From Kappaphycus alvarezii (Eukaryota > Rhodophyta > Florideophyceae > Gigartinales > Solieriaceae): a stretch of DNA of 64,000 nt. The translations under genes and the position numbers were made by a program. Below are positions 12,837 to 24,980 of this stretch, in pieces. Position 1 is the first letter of the stretch. Each line of letters begins with the position of its first letter. The notes beneath the pieces were generated by a model. That model was not told the DNA's origin and ran no database searches. It was given only the letters and a program-made list of their open reading frames with translations. The stretch is taken from assembly GCA_002205965.3 (NCBI GenBank), contig NADL03000673.1:992001-1056000 (forward strand). The letters run 5' to 3'.

Positions 12837-15339
12837 TTGCTTAAGTTCATCCTGAGGTTGAAAAAGGAGCGTGAGTGTGTATGCTGCTTTGTTCTAGCTT
12901 TTATATGTTAACAGGCAACAGAAAGGCAGCGAAGGAGGTTGATAGATTGACTGGTAGACTTGTAAACGTTTACGAAGCGAACCCGGTCCCGCTATGACAG
13001 CAAAGAAAGTCTCCATACAAGATATGAATTGCAAAGCTTTTGGTCGTTCTATCTTCATAGAAAAAGTCGAAAAGCTTACGCACTGATTCTCAGAAACTCA
13101 CTTTATCACAAGAATATGAAAAATTGCAAATTGAAGCTGGTCAAAAACAGAGAGGGACAAAGTAAATAATCTGTATATACGCCAACTGAACAACGAATCG
13201 GTTACTCAAATTATTCTACCTAAGGCATGAATATGAAGGAACCAGTCGCACTGATGATCGGATATTTTTCTTTCACTGCAAGCGCTAGGGAGCAATGCTA
13301 TATTTCAATTTAGTATGTATTTTGACTTTTTCGTTGCTCTTCTTAGTCAACTGAGTCGAGCAAACAACTGACCGCGATAGTCTGTTCCAGAAATCATTTT
13401 GTTGGAGAGCGTACGGCTTACAACGAGGCTTAGAATCCGGATGTCTGATAGGCGCCCTTTCCAGACCTACGAGAATCCCACTGGAGTAAAAAATTTCGTG
13501 ATGCTATATTCTCGTTGGTGTTGTTTAGATTGGTAAGATAAATTAGGGAGCAATAGAATTCTGTGACCAACTAAGACTGCTACACCGCATCCGTGGAAGA
13601 AGCTGACCAGTTGGTACGTTTACTTAACTTCTGCTACCTTTTTTCTGCCGCAATCCGCGACCTTCCTATACGCAAGTGGAGTAAATGAAACAAGCAAGAA
13701 GTGCAAAAAACATGGGAAATTCTTCTACCTCAAGGCTTAGCGGCGAGAATCTAGCCTGGTTGTGATATTGGCAAATATACGGTGACAGTTCGATTATTAG
13801 GAATGCTCCTGTGCAATGGCTATGGTTGCACCGCGCTGCGTCCGGAGATGGATTTGTAATGAGTGTAACCCGAAAGCTACTTGTCTGGTATATTTAATAG
13901 TGGCTGTACGATGCGTGAATCGCGGCTGGAAGGGCGCCCCTTGGAAGGATGATTTATTCTCTCAGAGGATTATTTTGAGGCGTTGTGGAATATTTTTCAG
14001 AGACGCCGATACTGCATCTTTCAAGTGCAATCTTTGGCTCAGATTGTGTACGTCTGTTGGTCAAGCTGTTTGTTGTTCGTTATTTCAAAAACACAGAAAG
14101 ATAAGAAAACGAATTCGGAGGCATCTTCTTGGTCCTGACGTAACAAAGGATTTTACCGACAAATCTTACTCCTTGTACCTTCTTCGTTTCTGGCGTAGCG
14201 ATGATCCCTCACAGATTAGAAGTCCTAGTTCACCTGCGATGGCAGCACTGTGCCAACCGAAGGAACTAAATCACAGAACTCTGTCGGATCCCTGTGGTCC
14301 TCCGTAAGAAGTCCTTTTGAAACTCCGGAGAAAGGGTCATGGTTAACGCTCTGACAAGCACTTTTCATGATAATGGAGAAAAGTCAGGCACCGACCATGG
14401 AGAGATACAGAAGTGGGTTCTGAAGTAACAGATTTGCGCATGGATTAGTGCTCCTAGTTCTCTGCTTGCGGCGAAGTAATGCAAAAATAATTGAAGCTCA
14501 GACTTCGAGGGGACCCAACATGTTTCCCTCGTAATAGAGATTTTGGGGCGAATTAGAGCCCCAAGATCTCCTAAATAAAATTTGTTTATGTTATCGTACC
14601 CAGAGTTTTCGATTTGTTGAGAATTTATCAACAACTTTCGTTTTGCCCCCAATAAATGTTCCGAGGGAGTAAAAACGGAAGGGATTGGAAAGATCCAATG
14701 CCCTGACCGGATAGGATGAGCTGAGAGCAACCTAATGGGAACCATTTCGTTTTGTCGTGTTCTTATCTCCTTTGAGTAAAAATTTTTGTTTTCTCGCATG
14801 TATCATGAATGGATATGTTCAAGAATATCTGAGCGCTTATGGAATCTTTTACTTGCAATTATTTATTCACCAAGTTAAGGTTGGTAGGGACTTCTCGTTC
14901 GCTGTTTTCGGATATGTAGTGATCTAATACTTCTAACAGCTCGGCACCTAAGATCAGTGTCTCTGAAAAAGAAGAATTGACTGAGACGCCAGAAAATGGC
15001 TCATTTTTGGTTTTAGAATTTTGCGTATGTTGCAATCGTACCGTTCGTTATTATTTGCCCCACGTCGTTTAATTAAGAAATCCGTGGTGGATTTTAATCG
15101 GATGAAACTTTTGTTTTGAGTAAAGGCATGAGTTCCCATGTGGGAATTTCCTGAAAGGGATTTCGAGTTGTGGAAGAACCTGAGCCTTCTCCTCCCAAGT
15201 TATTAGCGATCAATTTACTGCGACTACTACTATGTTTTTGTTTGAATAGTTTCTTTACGATGTCCTTAACTGATTTTCAGCCAGGGAGCAGCACTCCTTT
15301 ATATTGCGCTTTTTCTGTGAAGTTTCCAGAATTGGGAGA
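12837..15339. other. Intergenic, one isolated 163-codon ORF of doubtful value
   Basis: The only longer open frame is 13816-14307 (+), cysteine-containing and basic, with no motif I recognise and no partner ORFs. A second frame at 14365-14799 (-), 144 codons, is equally featureless. No RNA genes or transposon termini were seen. Confidence 0.4.
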
Positions 15340-17045
15340 AAGTTTTTAGATGACCTTTCAATACCTAGAGAATCCACCTTATTGCAAAAAACTGGCTCAG
15401 AGGACATAATCCAGTTGTTGGATGGACATTAGGAAGATCTGATTGAGTTTTTCAGTACAGATGTCTTCGTCAAGGCAAGGAGATTTAGTGCAACGAACTT
15501 GAAGAATTTATGGGAGTATCTCTTCCTACAAATCAAGGCTGTGGCAAATTTCCCTGCTATGGTATCTCTAAGAAGTCCTTCGGTGAGTAGCTTACTCTAA
15601 AGGAATTATTGGAGAGACTTGGCACTGCTACCTTGATCATTACTCCTTTGGGGGAAGTGACCGTTCCTAAGTTGGGTATTTGGTCTTTTATCATTGGTGT
15701 ACAGTCCAAATGTGCAACGTTGCAAAGTACTTAAAATTAAGTTGGAATTGGGTGACTAAGCTCTGCGTGTTGCGGTGCGCGATAAGTTGGGTGATATAGC
15801 AGAAGGCGGTGAATGCACTGTAAATAAGGTGACGCAAGGCTCATGGCAAAAGGCGAAGATGACCTGATAAAAATTCTTCTTTACATGATGAAATTATGGC
15901 TGGGGAAGGCTGGGAGAAGTGACGCAAATGGGAAGTTCATGGAGCAAATGATTCCCTGCATTGAGGGTTTGGAGGCAAAAGATCCAAGCTGTCAAATTTT
16001 TTAGACCAGAAACCCGAAAACTCCTGGAAGCACATCTAGAGCTTGAAGATCAGGACTCTAGTGCCTCGTCATCCTCAGAATCATAGCCCAAAGACGACGG
16101 AGATATTTCCGCCATTGTTGAGCGACTCGGACCAAATAATCGAAAGTTAAAGAACCACGCATCGGCGGAAAGGCAAAAAGTTGGCGCTGAAAACGCAGAT
16201 ACCATGATCGGAGTCACAGGAGGTAGGCTGGATATCACAGGACAGCGACGGCATACCGATGGATAGTGGCAGACGACAGTATAACTTACCACCTTAGGGT
16301 TCTCTACGGGCCTATCCCAGACAGGCTTGGTATTAAGAGGAGCGAGATGTTGGCTTTGCATCGGTATCATGCAATGGACGTCCACATCGCCAGTCGGGGC
16401 TCGATTAAGTTGCGCCGAGAACCTTACTTTGAGACTTCAATACGAAATTTACTTGGAATTCAGCTGATGATGATGAAGCGGGGAAGACGGGACTGCTTAG
16501 TCCCATTTTCCCTGCTTCATCATCACGCCTTTGTCTACAGGACTGACCTCCCGGCCACTTATCGACGCTCCATGACTTTATGGGTATAATCTTGGGTTCC
16601 AGAAAGGTTATTGGGAATATGGAAAAGGCCTCAAAGCGCTCGTATGAGGATCGTGATGAGCGTGGGGCCACGAACGGTAGAACGTGAGGTTCGACAAATG
16701 CTGAATCAGAGGACCACCTATCTTTTCCCTTTGTATTTCCGAATAAATTTCATCCCTCCGTACTTTTCACGCAGCAGTAGACTCAAACTGAGAAAGGATA
16801 GAGTAAAGAGAATTCAGTAGAAACCGGAGGAGTTGTTTTCGAAATGAACTTCATTTACAGTACTAACCCGTATGATTTAAACGCGCTGTCCGATTCCAAT
16901 CTTCCCATGCCAAAAATGCAAAAGGAAACTATGTCAAAGAAACTGTGTTGGTATATCTATAAGGTGTATGTAAGGAGTTGTGGCACCGAAATAAAAGTTT
17001 TCTTGTGCCGTTCTGTCTCGCGACAGAAATTTATGGTAGTGTAAC
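15340..17045 (+). pseudogene. Decayed gag-like coding region, unknown family
   Basis: Several consecutive stretches on the + strand look coding despite stops: a frame from about 15370 through 15600 interrupted by one TAG; a stretch near 15600-15740 with LGEVTVPKLGIW; an acidic-serine stretch (DQDSSASSSSES) near 16048-16086; and a polar stretch up to 16265, again interrupted by TAG. Low-complexity acidic tracts followed by charged helices are common in Gag proteins of LTR elements, and other LTR relics lie on both sides. Function is inferred from context only. No zinc knuckle was found. Confidence 0.35.
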
Positions 17046-17223
17046 TGGGGTCTCCGATAAATTATATTTACGTTAATATAACCGTTATGCTTGCATTGGA
17101 TGCTGCGTGACGCGTCAAACGCATCGAAGTACTTCCGAAACGGATACTTTTAGTATACACAGATATACAAAATAAGAGAATTATAAGGCCTCCGACTTAA
17201 CTTGAGCTAAAGGAAACAAAGAA

Positions 17224-17655
17224 ATGTCTGGTGATTGCGCAAATTATTATCCGACTATTGCTGTCGGGTTTCCAGAAAGACACATTATCGAATTGGAGAA
17301 GGAAGGGCTTCAGAAATTCAATGACCTGTTTGAAGTGATCAGGGATGAAAACCGTTAGTGTCTACTCCTAGATGCGTGGCGGGGTATTTTTCATTCTCAT
17401 CCCAGTGCTGTTGTTAAAATGCCCCATCCCGGACTGTTTACGCAGTTATAGGCCATCTATGATAAGATTTTTTACACTGAAAAGCTTGGTATTGAGAGTT
17501 AGTACCGTATTTTGGCCTTCCCTGAGCACCTTTTCGTGTACCGTGGGTTTCCTTCTCCAGTAGATACTGAGTGCATTAAACTTTTTCTTCTTCGGTATAT
17601 TAAGGGTCAAATGTTTTTGGCCGGAGTGCCCAGTATTACCTATCGGTTGGTCTAA
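17224..17655 (+). pseudogene. 143-codon ORF interrupted only by three TAG codons
   Basis: From ATG at 17224 to TAA at 17653 one frame reads as ordinary protein-like sequence (for example GFPERHIIELEKEG and IKGQMFLAGVPSITYR), broken at exactly three points (17356, 17446, 17500), all TAG. A TGA lies just upstream in frame, so the start is well delimited. The protein is not recognised. It follows the gag-like region and may belong to the same element. TAG at presumed Gln (CAG) positions suggests C-to-T decay. Confidence 0.45.
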
Positions 17656-17906
17656 TTCTGTTAAATTCTGGCAAATTGATTAAGGCAGAGTTTCTATTCC
17701 CTACCGGAATAGATCCCAAACAAGAAAAAAATACAGAAAATTAAAAAAAACTAGAAAAGTGATATATGGACGCGATATTGACGTATTTTACGAAATTATG
17801 ATTGATCTGGGAAAAGGCAGCAAGTATACAGCACTGTAAAGAAAGCCTTCAAGGACTCCAATTTGGATCCGAAGCCTTTCGAGAATGAGACACCGGGTCC
17901 TTGAAC

Positions 17907-17946
17907 AAAACCGATAGTGGGAATCCATTTTCCCACTATCGGTTTT
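17907..17946. repeat. Perfect inverted repeat, 17-bp arms, 6-bp loop
   Basis: AAAACCGATAGTGGGAA (17907-17923) and its exact reverse complement (17930-17946) flank a 6-base loop. The arm ends in T-runs on both strands, which would suit a bidirectional terminator-like structure or a foldback element. It sits inside decayed mobile DNA with no functional gene next to it. Confidence 0.8.
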
Positions 17947-18331
17947 TAAGGCTTTTTTTGAAACCTCGAACTTCACCCTGAGAATATTTCTGAGCTTTTC
18001 GCTAGAAACAAGCACCTTAAAGGCAAAAAAAATTGGAGCATGGTTGAGCTTCAAAGGGTTCTTGGTTCATTTAAATGTCTTATATTGATCAAAAGCCTGT
18101 GTTTTCAATATTGAGTGACTGCTATGAGAGAGGTCATTCACTTCAAGAAACTTGGTCCTGACTGCGGATGCACGTACCGGACTTCAAATACTATGAGTAT
18201 TGGCACTGTTACTCCAATATGATATCATGGGAGAACAAGTCAAGAATATGATTGTTTCAGATGCTTCTTCCTGGAGAGGAAACCTCGCACGCTCTTTAAA
18301 TTCCTTTCCACCACAGGCAGACTCAGCTTGG

Positions 18332-18419
18332 GTCAAAGAACCGAAATTACCTTGACGATTAATTGTTGCAAAACTCAGTAATTTCCCTCAGTATATCAAC
18401 TTGCTAAAGATTGAAACTA
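18332..18419 (-). repeat. Inverted partner of the repeat at 3400-3488
   Basis: The reverse complement of this stretch matches 3400-3488, with short blocks of full identity. The flanking - strand frame (about 17790-18300) carries charged protein-like stretches without a motif I can name. It supports an oppositely oriented, older copy of the retroelement represented at 1-5 kb. Confidence 0.6.
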
Positions 18420-20399
18420 ATTTTACTGGCCTTCGGCGGCTAGCTGGACAAGAAACGACTATTTCTCGCAGAAATACTTTTTTAAATATTCAAAAGTGAT
18501 TTACTTCTTGTAAGGGATAGGTGGCTCGAATTCCTTTAGTTTGCGTCATCTTGCCAAAGCAGTCGCCGCACTCTCTCTCTTTCACGCCATCAGAATTACT
18601 TCTATCTGGATTCTCTTCGAAAAAAACCTTCTTGTTGCCGTTTTTATCGATTTAAACTCTGTTTCAGCGGGTTTAATTCAGCTAAATAATGAATACCGAT
18701 CTGCTCTCAAAAAAGTTCTAAATGTTTTGTGCTAAAAAGCACATTCCCTAGACTAATTCGATGAAGTGGTCGGTTTTCTAGTAAATCATGTCCACAAACT
18801 TTTCTATTTGAATTACACAAAAGTCTCGTAGGATGAAAAGTATCAGCTTCGAAATTCTTTGCCCTCGAGCTGTCTAATAAGATGGGCATGTCCGCTTAAG
18901 TATTAAAAGGCTGTGTCAATAAGATGGGGCACTTTGAATTAATAAATTCTTCCTCTGAAAATAAAATTTTGCGAGGTGATAGACCATTCCGCTCTCTAAC
19001 GAATTGTAACTCTGTTACGATGAATTCTTCTCTTCAATCGGAATCAAATTATTTTCAACCCCAAGTGCCCTTTTTTTCAAGGATCCTGTTTCCAGTCACC
19101 AAGTACCGAAATTCCAATATTGTTACGTTCAGATCCCCTTTTGTCTGCTCTCTGCTGAAATAACTCATCGCTTTCATGAAATAAGCTCAAAATGATGGGT
19201 ATTCCGCTCCAGTCAAGAAGTGTTCCGTCGGAGCATTCATGCAAAAATCCGTAAATCTCTTGGTTTTTATCTCAAAACTTCTTCTACGGCGCTTCAATTA
19301 TTGCAGCACGGAGGATCCACGCACGATTTTAACTCATGAAGGTTAAAATTGCCCGATATACACCATTGTGGCTGTTTTACTCGATTCAAAATAACAGATT
19401 CCTACATTCAAGCAGAAGCAATGCAACTAGGCAAGTTAAAATGACAGAGAAAGCTCGCAAATTAGTGCCCTTTTGGGGAGCAGCACCAGACTTCTCCTTC
19501 AATATCCGTGGAATTGGTGCTTGATGGGATCTTCAAGGTTGTCTCGGATCCTCCGACTCTAAGCCAATAGTTGGAGAGTAGATCTTTCAAGTGCCTCGTG
19601 GCGTCAAGATGAGGACAAAAGTAACTAAATTATTCTTTCATTTCAATTAATGAACCTTAAAATGGCGGTAGAGAAAAAGGGTTTAATTGCAGAAATCTGT
19701 TTAAGAAGATGATAGAGAACATGTTATTGAAGACCGCTTTTTCAATAATAGTATCAAGCGTACCTCCTGCGACCTTCGCAGTGAGATTCTCGTCTGTAGT
19801 TCTGATTTTTGCGTCTTTGCGCAGAGTGATTTTTCTTTGACTTGCGATTCTTTTCGCGGAGTCGCCCCACAATGGCTGCAATATCCCTATCGTCTTCCTT
19901 GGACTCTAAATCCGAGGACTAAGAGACACTAGAGTTTAAATCTTTAAGTACTGATGTCGTGTGATTAGTTTTTAAGTGCGGAAAGATGAGTGGATACGTC
20001 AAGTGCTCATGGCCACATTCAGTCCAATCCCAAAAATTGACTAGAAGTGATCCAAATTTTATCGTAAAAGTATCCAATAGTAAAGTAAAATTCACATCTC
20101 GGAATACGACGCAGGTGAACAAGAAGAGATATAGTGCAATACATTATTTCATCACTACATTTTGAGCGCTGCATGTGGTCGCTTTTGCTGCTTTCGTTGG
20201 TATATTTGACCCTTTTCTGAGAGTCCTTAAGTTGCGAATTATTTCTGCTATTTGTTCGGTTGCGTACATCCCAACCCTTTAGCATCATTTGACTTTTTGC
20301 TTCAGCCATAATGTGACTTTGATTTTTACCTGATTTCGTCACCTTTTTTTTGCTGCCCGGATTTTCCATTGCTCGATGTCGAGTTCTGGACTCTGCTGC
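18420..20399. other. Decayed DNA, no recognisable gene
   Basis: Short open frames on both strands, none with a conserved motif. The - strand frame around 19919-20369 is lysine/serine-rich and may be the downstream part of the element at 20400-22710, but no reverse transcriptase motif could be read here. Confidence 0.35.
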
Positions 20400-20889
20400 A
20401 CTCTTTGGTCCGGTTCCCAGTATGTCAACTGTGCTCTAATTGTGTCGAACATAATACAGTGCACGTGCACCATTTTTTTGGGTGACGACTACAGTATACT
20501 GTATACGAAATTACGTGCATTTGAGCACGACGCCTGAGAGCAGGGGGTGTGTGGACGTAGCTTACTGAAAATATGTCCCAAAAACACTTTAGTGTTTTTC
20601 CCAGTCAATGAATCTAGTTTCTTTTGGCGCAGGAATTTCAGATAGTCGGTGAGAAGAGAAGTGACGCTTAGTTCTGATCCGCCTCCGATAGATATATGTG
20701 CATTGATTTCTTTGCCAGTGTAGCAGGACCTTCCACACCGTGGCTTTGAATCGAAACCTAATCATTCGAGTTTGGGAAGGCCAGCAACAATTCATCATTC
20801 AACTCCGTCAGCGATTTAAACCCCTTGCACCGCTTGAGTGAGATGAGGCTTGCGAGAAGATCTACATCCACAGGCGAGACCAAAGAAAT

Positions 20890-21720
20890 AGGTTCAAATA
20901 TGCTGCCTGGAGCAACGGACCCCTTCTATCTGAGAAATTAGAGCTCATGTTCACGAAGTAACGTGTGGATTGCTGTACGCCCGAACATTTTGAGTTCCGG
21001 GTGTTTCTGTGGGCCAAGAAGACGTTTTAGATCACGTGCCCGTTATTATCGACCATGGCGGCTCAAATATGGTGAGTTCGGAGCGTAATGATCACTGTGG
21101 TTCGCAAAAGGTGTGCGTGATTCTAGAGTTTGAGTTAATACTAGTTCTTTCGACCTTGATATCGGAGAGGTGGCCGGGGCAGATATATTTATAGCCAAGT
21201 CCTTACACTTGATCAGTTATGATAATTTACAGAATCCCAGAGTATAATGCGGCCAATGAATTAATTATTGCTTTCCATACATCTTCGGTTGAGATTCCTT
21301 CAAGATATCGTGCTGCGCTGAATTTTTACCTTCATCGACGATGTATGGAGCGGGTTCTCATCGATGTACATTATTCATACAAGTACTCGTTCGCTAAAGC
21401 GAGCATTTTAGGCTCGTAGAGTTACTCGAAACCTTTTTGGCGGGGTTTGGACCCTTTAGAATGGATCATAATTCCGCAAAGTATCCTTGAGTATCTTCAC
21501 TGTTTCGATTTGGGCGTCCTCCGGGAGCGAGAGTTTGATCATGCTGAGCAGCTTCGTAGCATGGGTGGAAAAAACTTTGATGTAACTTCGAATGCTGTGC
21601 CCTCGAAAGAAGTATATCCGACGAGGGACACACAGGTGAGTAGAGGCGATTACTCTGAGACCTAAACATTTTTATGTACAAATCATCGATGTGCACCATT
21701 CCTTGGTTCTTAATAGCGTG
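20890..21720 (-). pseudogene. Integrase remnant
   Basis: Reading the - strand downward, a K-L-H-Q-S-F-F-H-P piece (21545-21575) matches the pre-integrase zinc-binding start. KRFRVTL, NARFSERV and IMYIDEN follow (Asp at 21360-21362, first catalytic acid), then SAARYLEGISTEDVWKAIIN (21258-21317) and a TDQ piece (second acid) near 21205. Internal stops and frameshifts separate the pieces. The order and spacing are those of a DDE integrase core. Confidence 0.55.
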
Positions 21721-21739
21721 AGATACTCGTTTTATCAGT

Positions 21740-22060
21740 CTATTGAGAATGTACAAGGATTGAGTGACTCCTTCTCTCAGATTTCCATTCCAGGTAGTGC
21801 GGGTATGTTTGCCTCCACGAGGTCGAATTTGACATAAGTGGTAGGAATGACGGGAGGCGTGCAGAGTGGGACTGAAACCGGACCAAGGGTGACCAAGGCA
21901 GGGATAGGATGCATCGGCGAACCTGAGTCTGTCGACGCACTGGAATACACTCTTCATTCGCATGTCAAGAGATTGCCGTATATAAGTTATTGCTCTGCGA
22001 CTGGCCATAGATTTGTGTGCCCCGATGTCGCATAGGAAACCGATTGCGCAGTGTTGAGAG
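21740..22060 (-). pseudogene. Retropepsin-like remnant
   Basis: In one - strand frame GFLCDIGAHKSM appears (Asp at 22027-22029), a degenerate form of the D-T/S-G-A active site with the usual following Ser. Further on, FDLVEANIPALPGMEI near 21797-21845 resembles the conserved segment D-I-P-A-L-L-G-M-D/E found after the protease core in this kind of pol. Catalytic competence is unlikely because the frame shifts between these pieces. Confidence 0.5.
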
Positions 22061-22205
22061 AATTCTTTTTTCGTCTTTGCAACATAGCGGCATGTCCATT
22101 CTCCATAAAAATTTCACTCTCGGAATCTGCATTCTCACTGTTACTAAGGCGATGAGAATTTTATTGCGAATTACGTCGCCTAGACGAAAATCTGAGAGCG
22201 CCTGA

Positions 22206-22705
22206 TTAATATTTCCATTTTGGAAGTAATACGAAAAAGTAAATGTCATGTTCAGCGGTCTTGACCGAGAATTTTCCGTACTCTTCAAACTGATTGCTTG
22301 AGAGCTCAGCAGATTCGGCAAAGATAAAATCAAATGTAGATAATTCTTCGTTTCCATCGTAAGTTTCTCTATCGCTTTTGACCTTGTAGTTGAGATTTGA
22401 GATGAAACTTCCTCCCTTTGATGGATCCTGCAAGTATATGGTCGAATATTCTCCTTTCCTTTGCCAACGTCGAGCATGTGCTTCTATAGCCCCAGGAGCG
22501 CAACTATGGCTCGGTTTCCAGTTCGAGTCCCCACATTTGTGGCATTTATTACTTCGAGGAGAATCTTCAAAAGAGCGGTTTTTCCACGGTTCCAACTTTC
22601 CTTCTGCGGTCCATGATTCTTACTCCGAAGCATATAAATTCTAGGGTTGCGACAATAGCGGTTCATATTGTTCAAGTTCCATGTGTACCTGTTATATGTG
22701 ACCAA
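22206..22705 (-). pseudogene. Gag remnant with CCHC zinc knuckle
   Basis: The - strand frame contains CHKCGDSNWKPSHSC at 22500-22544: the C-x2-C-x7-H-x2-C knuckle type seen in Gag proteins of LTR elements, with W and P-x-H preceding the last Cys. An acidic, aromatic-rich region follows for about 90 residues. The preceding part lies in another frame, so at least one frameshift is present. The knuckle would bind element RNA. Confidence 0.55.
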
Positions 22706-22710
22706 TTTTA

Positions 22711-24980
22711 AAATTCGGTGACTGCTTTCACTAGATGGTCATTCTTATGGGCGTCAGTGAGACATTTGGCCGTCATTGCGATACAAGCCCTTTAGTTTAG
22801 CTAAAATATTCGTTAGACCCCCCGATAGATCGGAAATGTTTTTCTGTTGCATAACGGATCTCAATTTCAGCGTTTAAGATTGCCCCTTGATTTCTACTTG
22901 CCTGGAATCTGAAATATATTCGATTTTAATACCTTTCACGATATCATTGTAGTCAATGTCGTCGCGGCAGTTTTCGAAGCAGAAATTGCGAGTAATATGA
23001 AAGGAGTAATTGGCCTTCAGATTTTGCGAATGATGGTACTGGCTAGAGCAAATGACATAAACTTGAAGGTCTCACCTATGTCATGGCTTAATCATCCGCG
23101 TCATTCGCAGTTTTTAATCTTTTGGTAGACCTGTTTTGCCTTTCTTGGGTCTTCATGGAGGTTTCTATCACCATTGCGAGAATGTTCTTCCCAAGAAACG
23201 GATATATTCCTGTTCTCCGCATCTCTGATTGTAATTCGATGCCTTATCGCTTGATTTCTAACTTAAGAATGGATTGATTGGCACGATTCAGTATTTGGAT
23301 GAATATGACCTCCGTCTGCCACAGGGACTTGATTTTTACCTTGGTGACGGTTCTAAGCATTCTGTCTCGAGGATAGCTGAACTACGCCCTGCTTAGCCTC
23401 CGGAGAACGGTTAGAGGAATCCGAAATTAGCAAAGGGTTAGCCGAGCCACGCCTTATTTAGAACTTGTCCAAGACATTTCCAGCATATACCAGGTTGATT
23501 TCCGTGAAAGAAATGAGCCAGACCAGAGTAAATCAGAGCATTTTCTTCTTTTCCAGGTCTTCGGCGGATTCGTAAATCGTTAACGGTACGTTGGTTTCAT
23601 CAAAAACAAACAATTTCGCAACATCGTACAAACCTGATACGAGAAACATCGAAATATTATAAAAAGCCTATGTGAAGACTTGATTCGGCGGAGGCAACAA
23701 ATCGATAAGATACTTGCTAAGCCGAGGGAAGAAAGATTTCAGTAGTCAAAATTGCCGCATTTAAGATTGACAGTGCCAGATTGTCGAAGAACGAAGACGT
23801 ATTCGTCTTCTTCGCGATCTTACCGCTCCTTAATTTGAAACGAAAACGGTGTATAGGGGTCATTCTGAATGATTTGACTACGATATAATATTAAAGATAC
23901 TCGGCAGTTCGGTTCGAAGCTACAGCGAAGGTCATTAGGTTCGTAGAAGTATGAGAGCAAATCGGTCAGCACAGCAAAGTAACAAACGATTCCTAATTGT
24001 CATATTTGCTACAATTTTTGCTCTGACTGTCGTACCGTTGTACAATCGAGGGTACTTTCGGATAGCTTAGGGACACTTTAGGATAGGTTTGGATAGATTT
24101 TAAATCGAAGTAGTGAAAAATAAAGGAATGATTTTCACCAAGAAGAGCTGGGCTACACAACTCGACTGGACAGGGGACTGCACTTTCGACGTTGCAAAAC
24201 TTCTCAAAAATACGTCCAAGACGAGCGAGCGCTGACCTTTATCTATGCAGCACGGCGGAGGCATTTTGGTCTCTTATTACAGTGCGCATGACAATACTGT
24301 ACTGTACTTCGAAACTGTCGTGGTGGACGTAATGTTAGCGAGGTTAGCGAAGAGGAGAAGGCAAACTAAACGGGTACAAAGGTCCCCTGGATGTCGTCGG
24401 AGTCCATTATTTTAGTATTTTAGTACGGCAGTCTACTTCAGCGGTCGACTAGCGCAATTCCGCCCAAACAAGTCAAAAGTCTCTTGTCCAATTGCTACCC
24501 TGATCGGGTTGTCAGGACTGCCTTTTATAGACTTTCGGATAGCTACATGGCAGTAGATACTGTCGTGCGACCCAGTGTCGGCCCAAAGTAGTCTGCTCGG
24601 CGGGGATCGACGCGGTAAATCAGAGCATTTAACTGATAAAAGTATGGGTTACTTTATTGGTAGGGAAGGGCAGGGTCGGGCTCCCTATCGGACAGTAGTA
24701 AACTTTGTATTTCTCCAGAATATTAAAGCTGGTCAAGTCGGTTTGCAAGCTTATTAGAGGCGGGGATAGCAATTAAGTAAAAACCAGCGCGTCCATTACA
24801 TCCCACGCCGTTGAACGGCTTGGGCGTTTTGCGCAAACCTGTGTACAGTAAAGCACTATCTTACAGTGCGTAGTGTACTGTACATTGTACTGAGTATATA
24901 TTGGTGATTAACAGATACTGTACCCTTCCCTGGCGGTTCGGTTTCGGACAACGGAATATTATGGACAGCTTGGCATCAAA
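22711..24980. other. Intergenic between LTR relic and DNA transposon
   Basis: No convincing coding region. The part from 24290 onward introduces the TACTGTAC-type palindromes (24296-24306, 24841-24850, 24872-24893, 24916-24923) that recur through the rest of the window. Base composition becomes less AT-rich here. Confidence 0.4.

Larger units (their letters stand above)
20400..22710 (-). mobile_element. LTR retrotransposon with protease-integrase order, decayed
   Basis: On the - strand a Gag zinc knuckle, a retropepsin-like start and an integrase region follow each other. Protease directly followed by integrase is the Ty1/copia order, unlike the gypsy-like copy at the left edge. Frames shift repeatedly and stops are frequent. 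LTRs were not identified; ends are given by the outermost recognisable coding pieces. Confidence 0.55.

Noticed and set aside
13816..14307. 163-codon ORF as a protein gene
   Set aside because: No motif, no neighbouring coding pieces, and composition consistent with chance in this region.
17788..18300. DIRS-type RNase H suggested by a VSDASSWRGN-like + strand piece
   Set aside because: Surrounding residues do not match the rest of the domain, and the - strand reading is equally plausible; no further DIRS hallmark was found.
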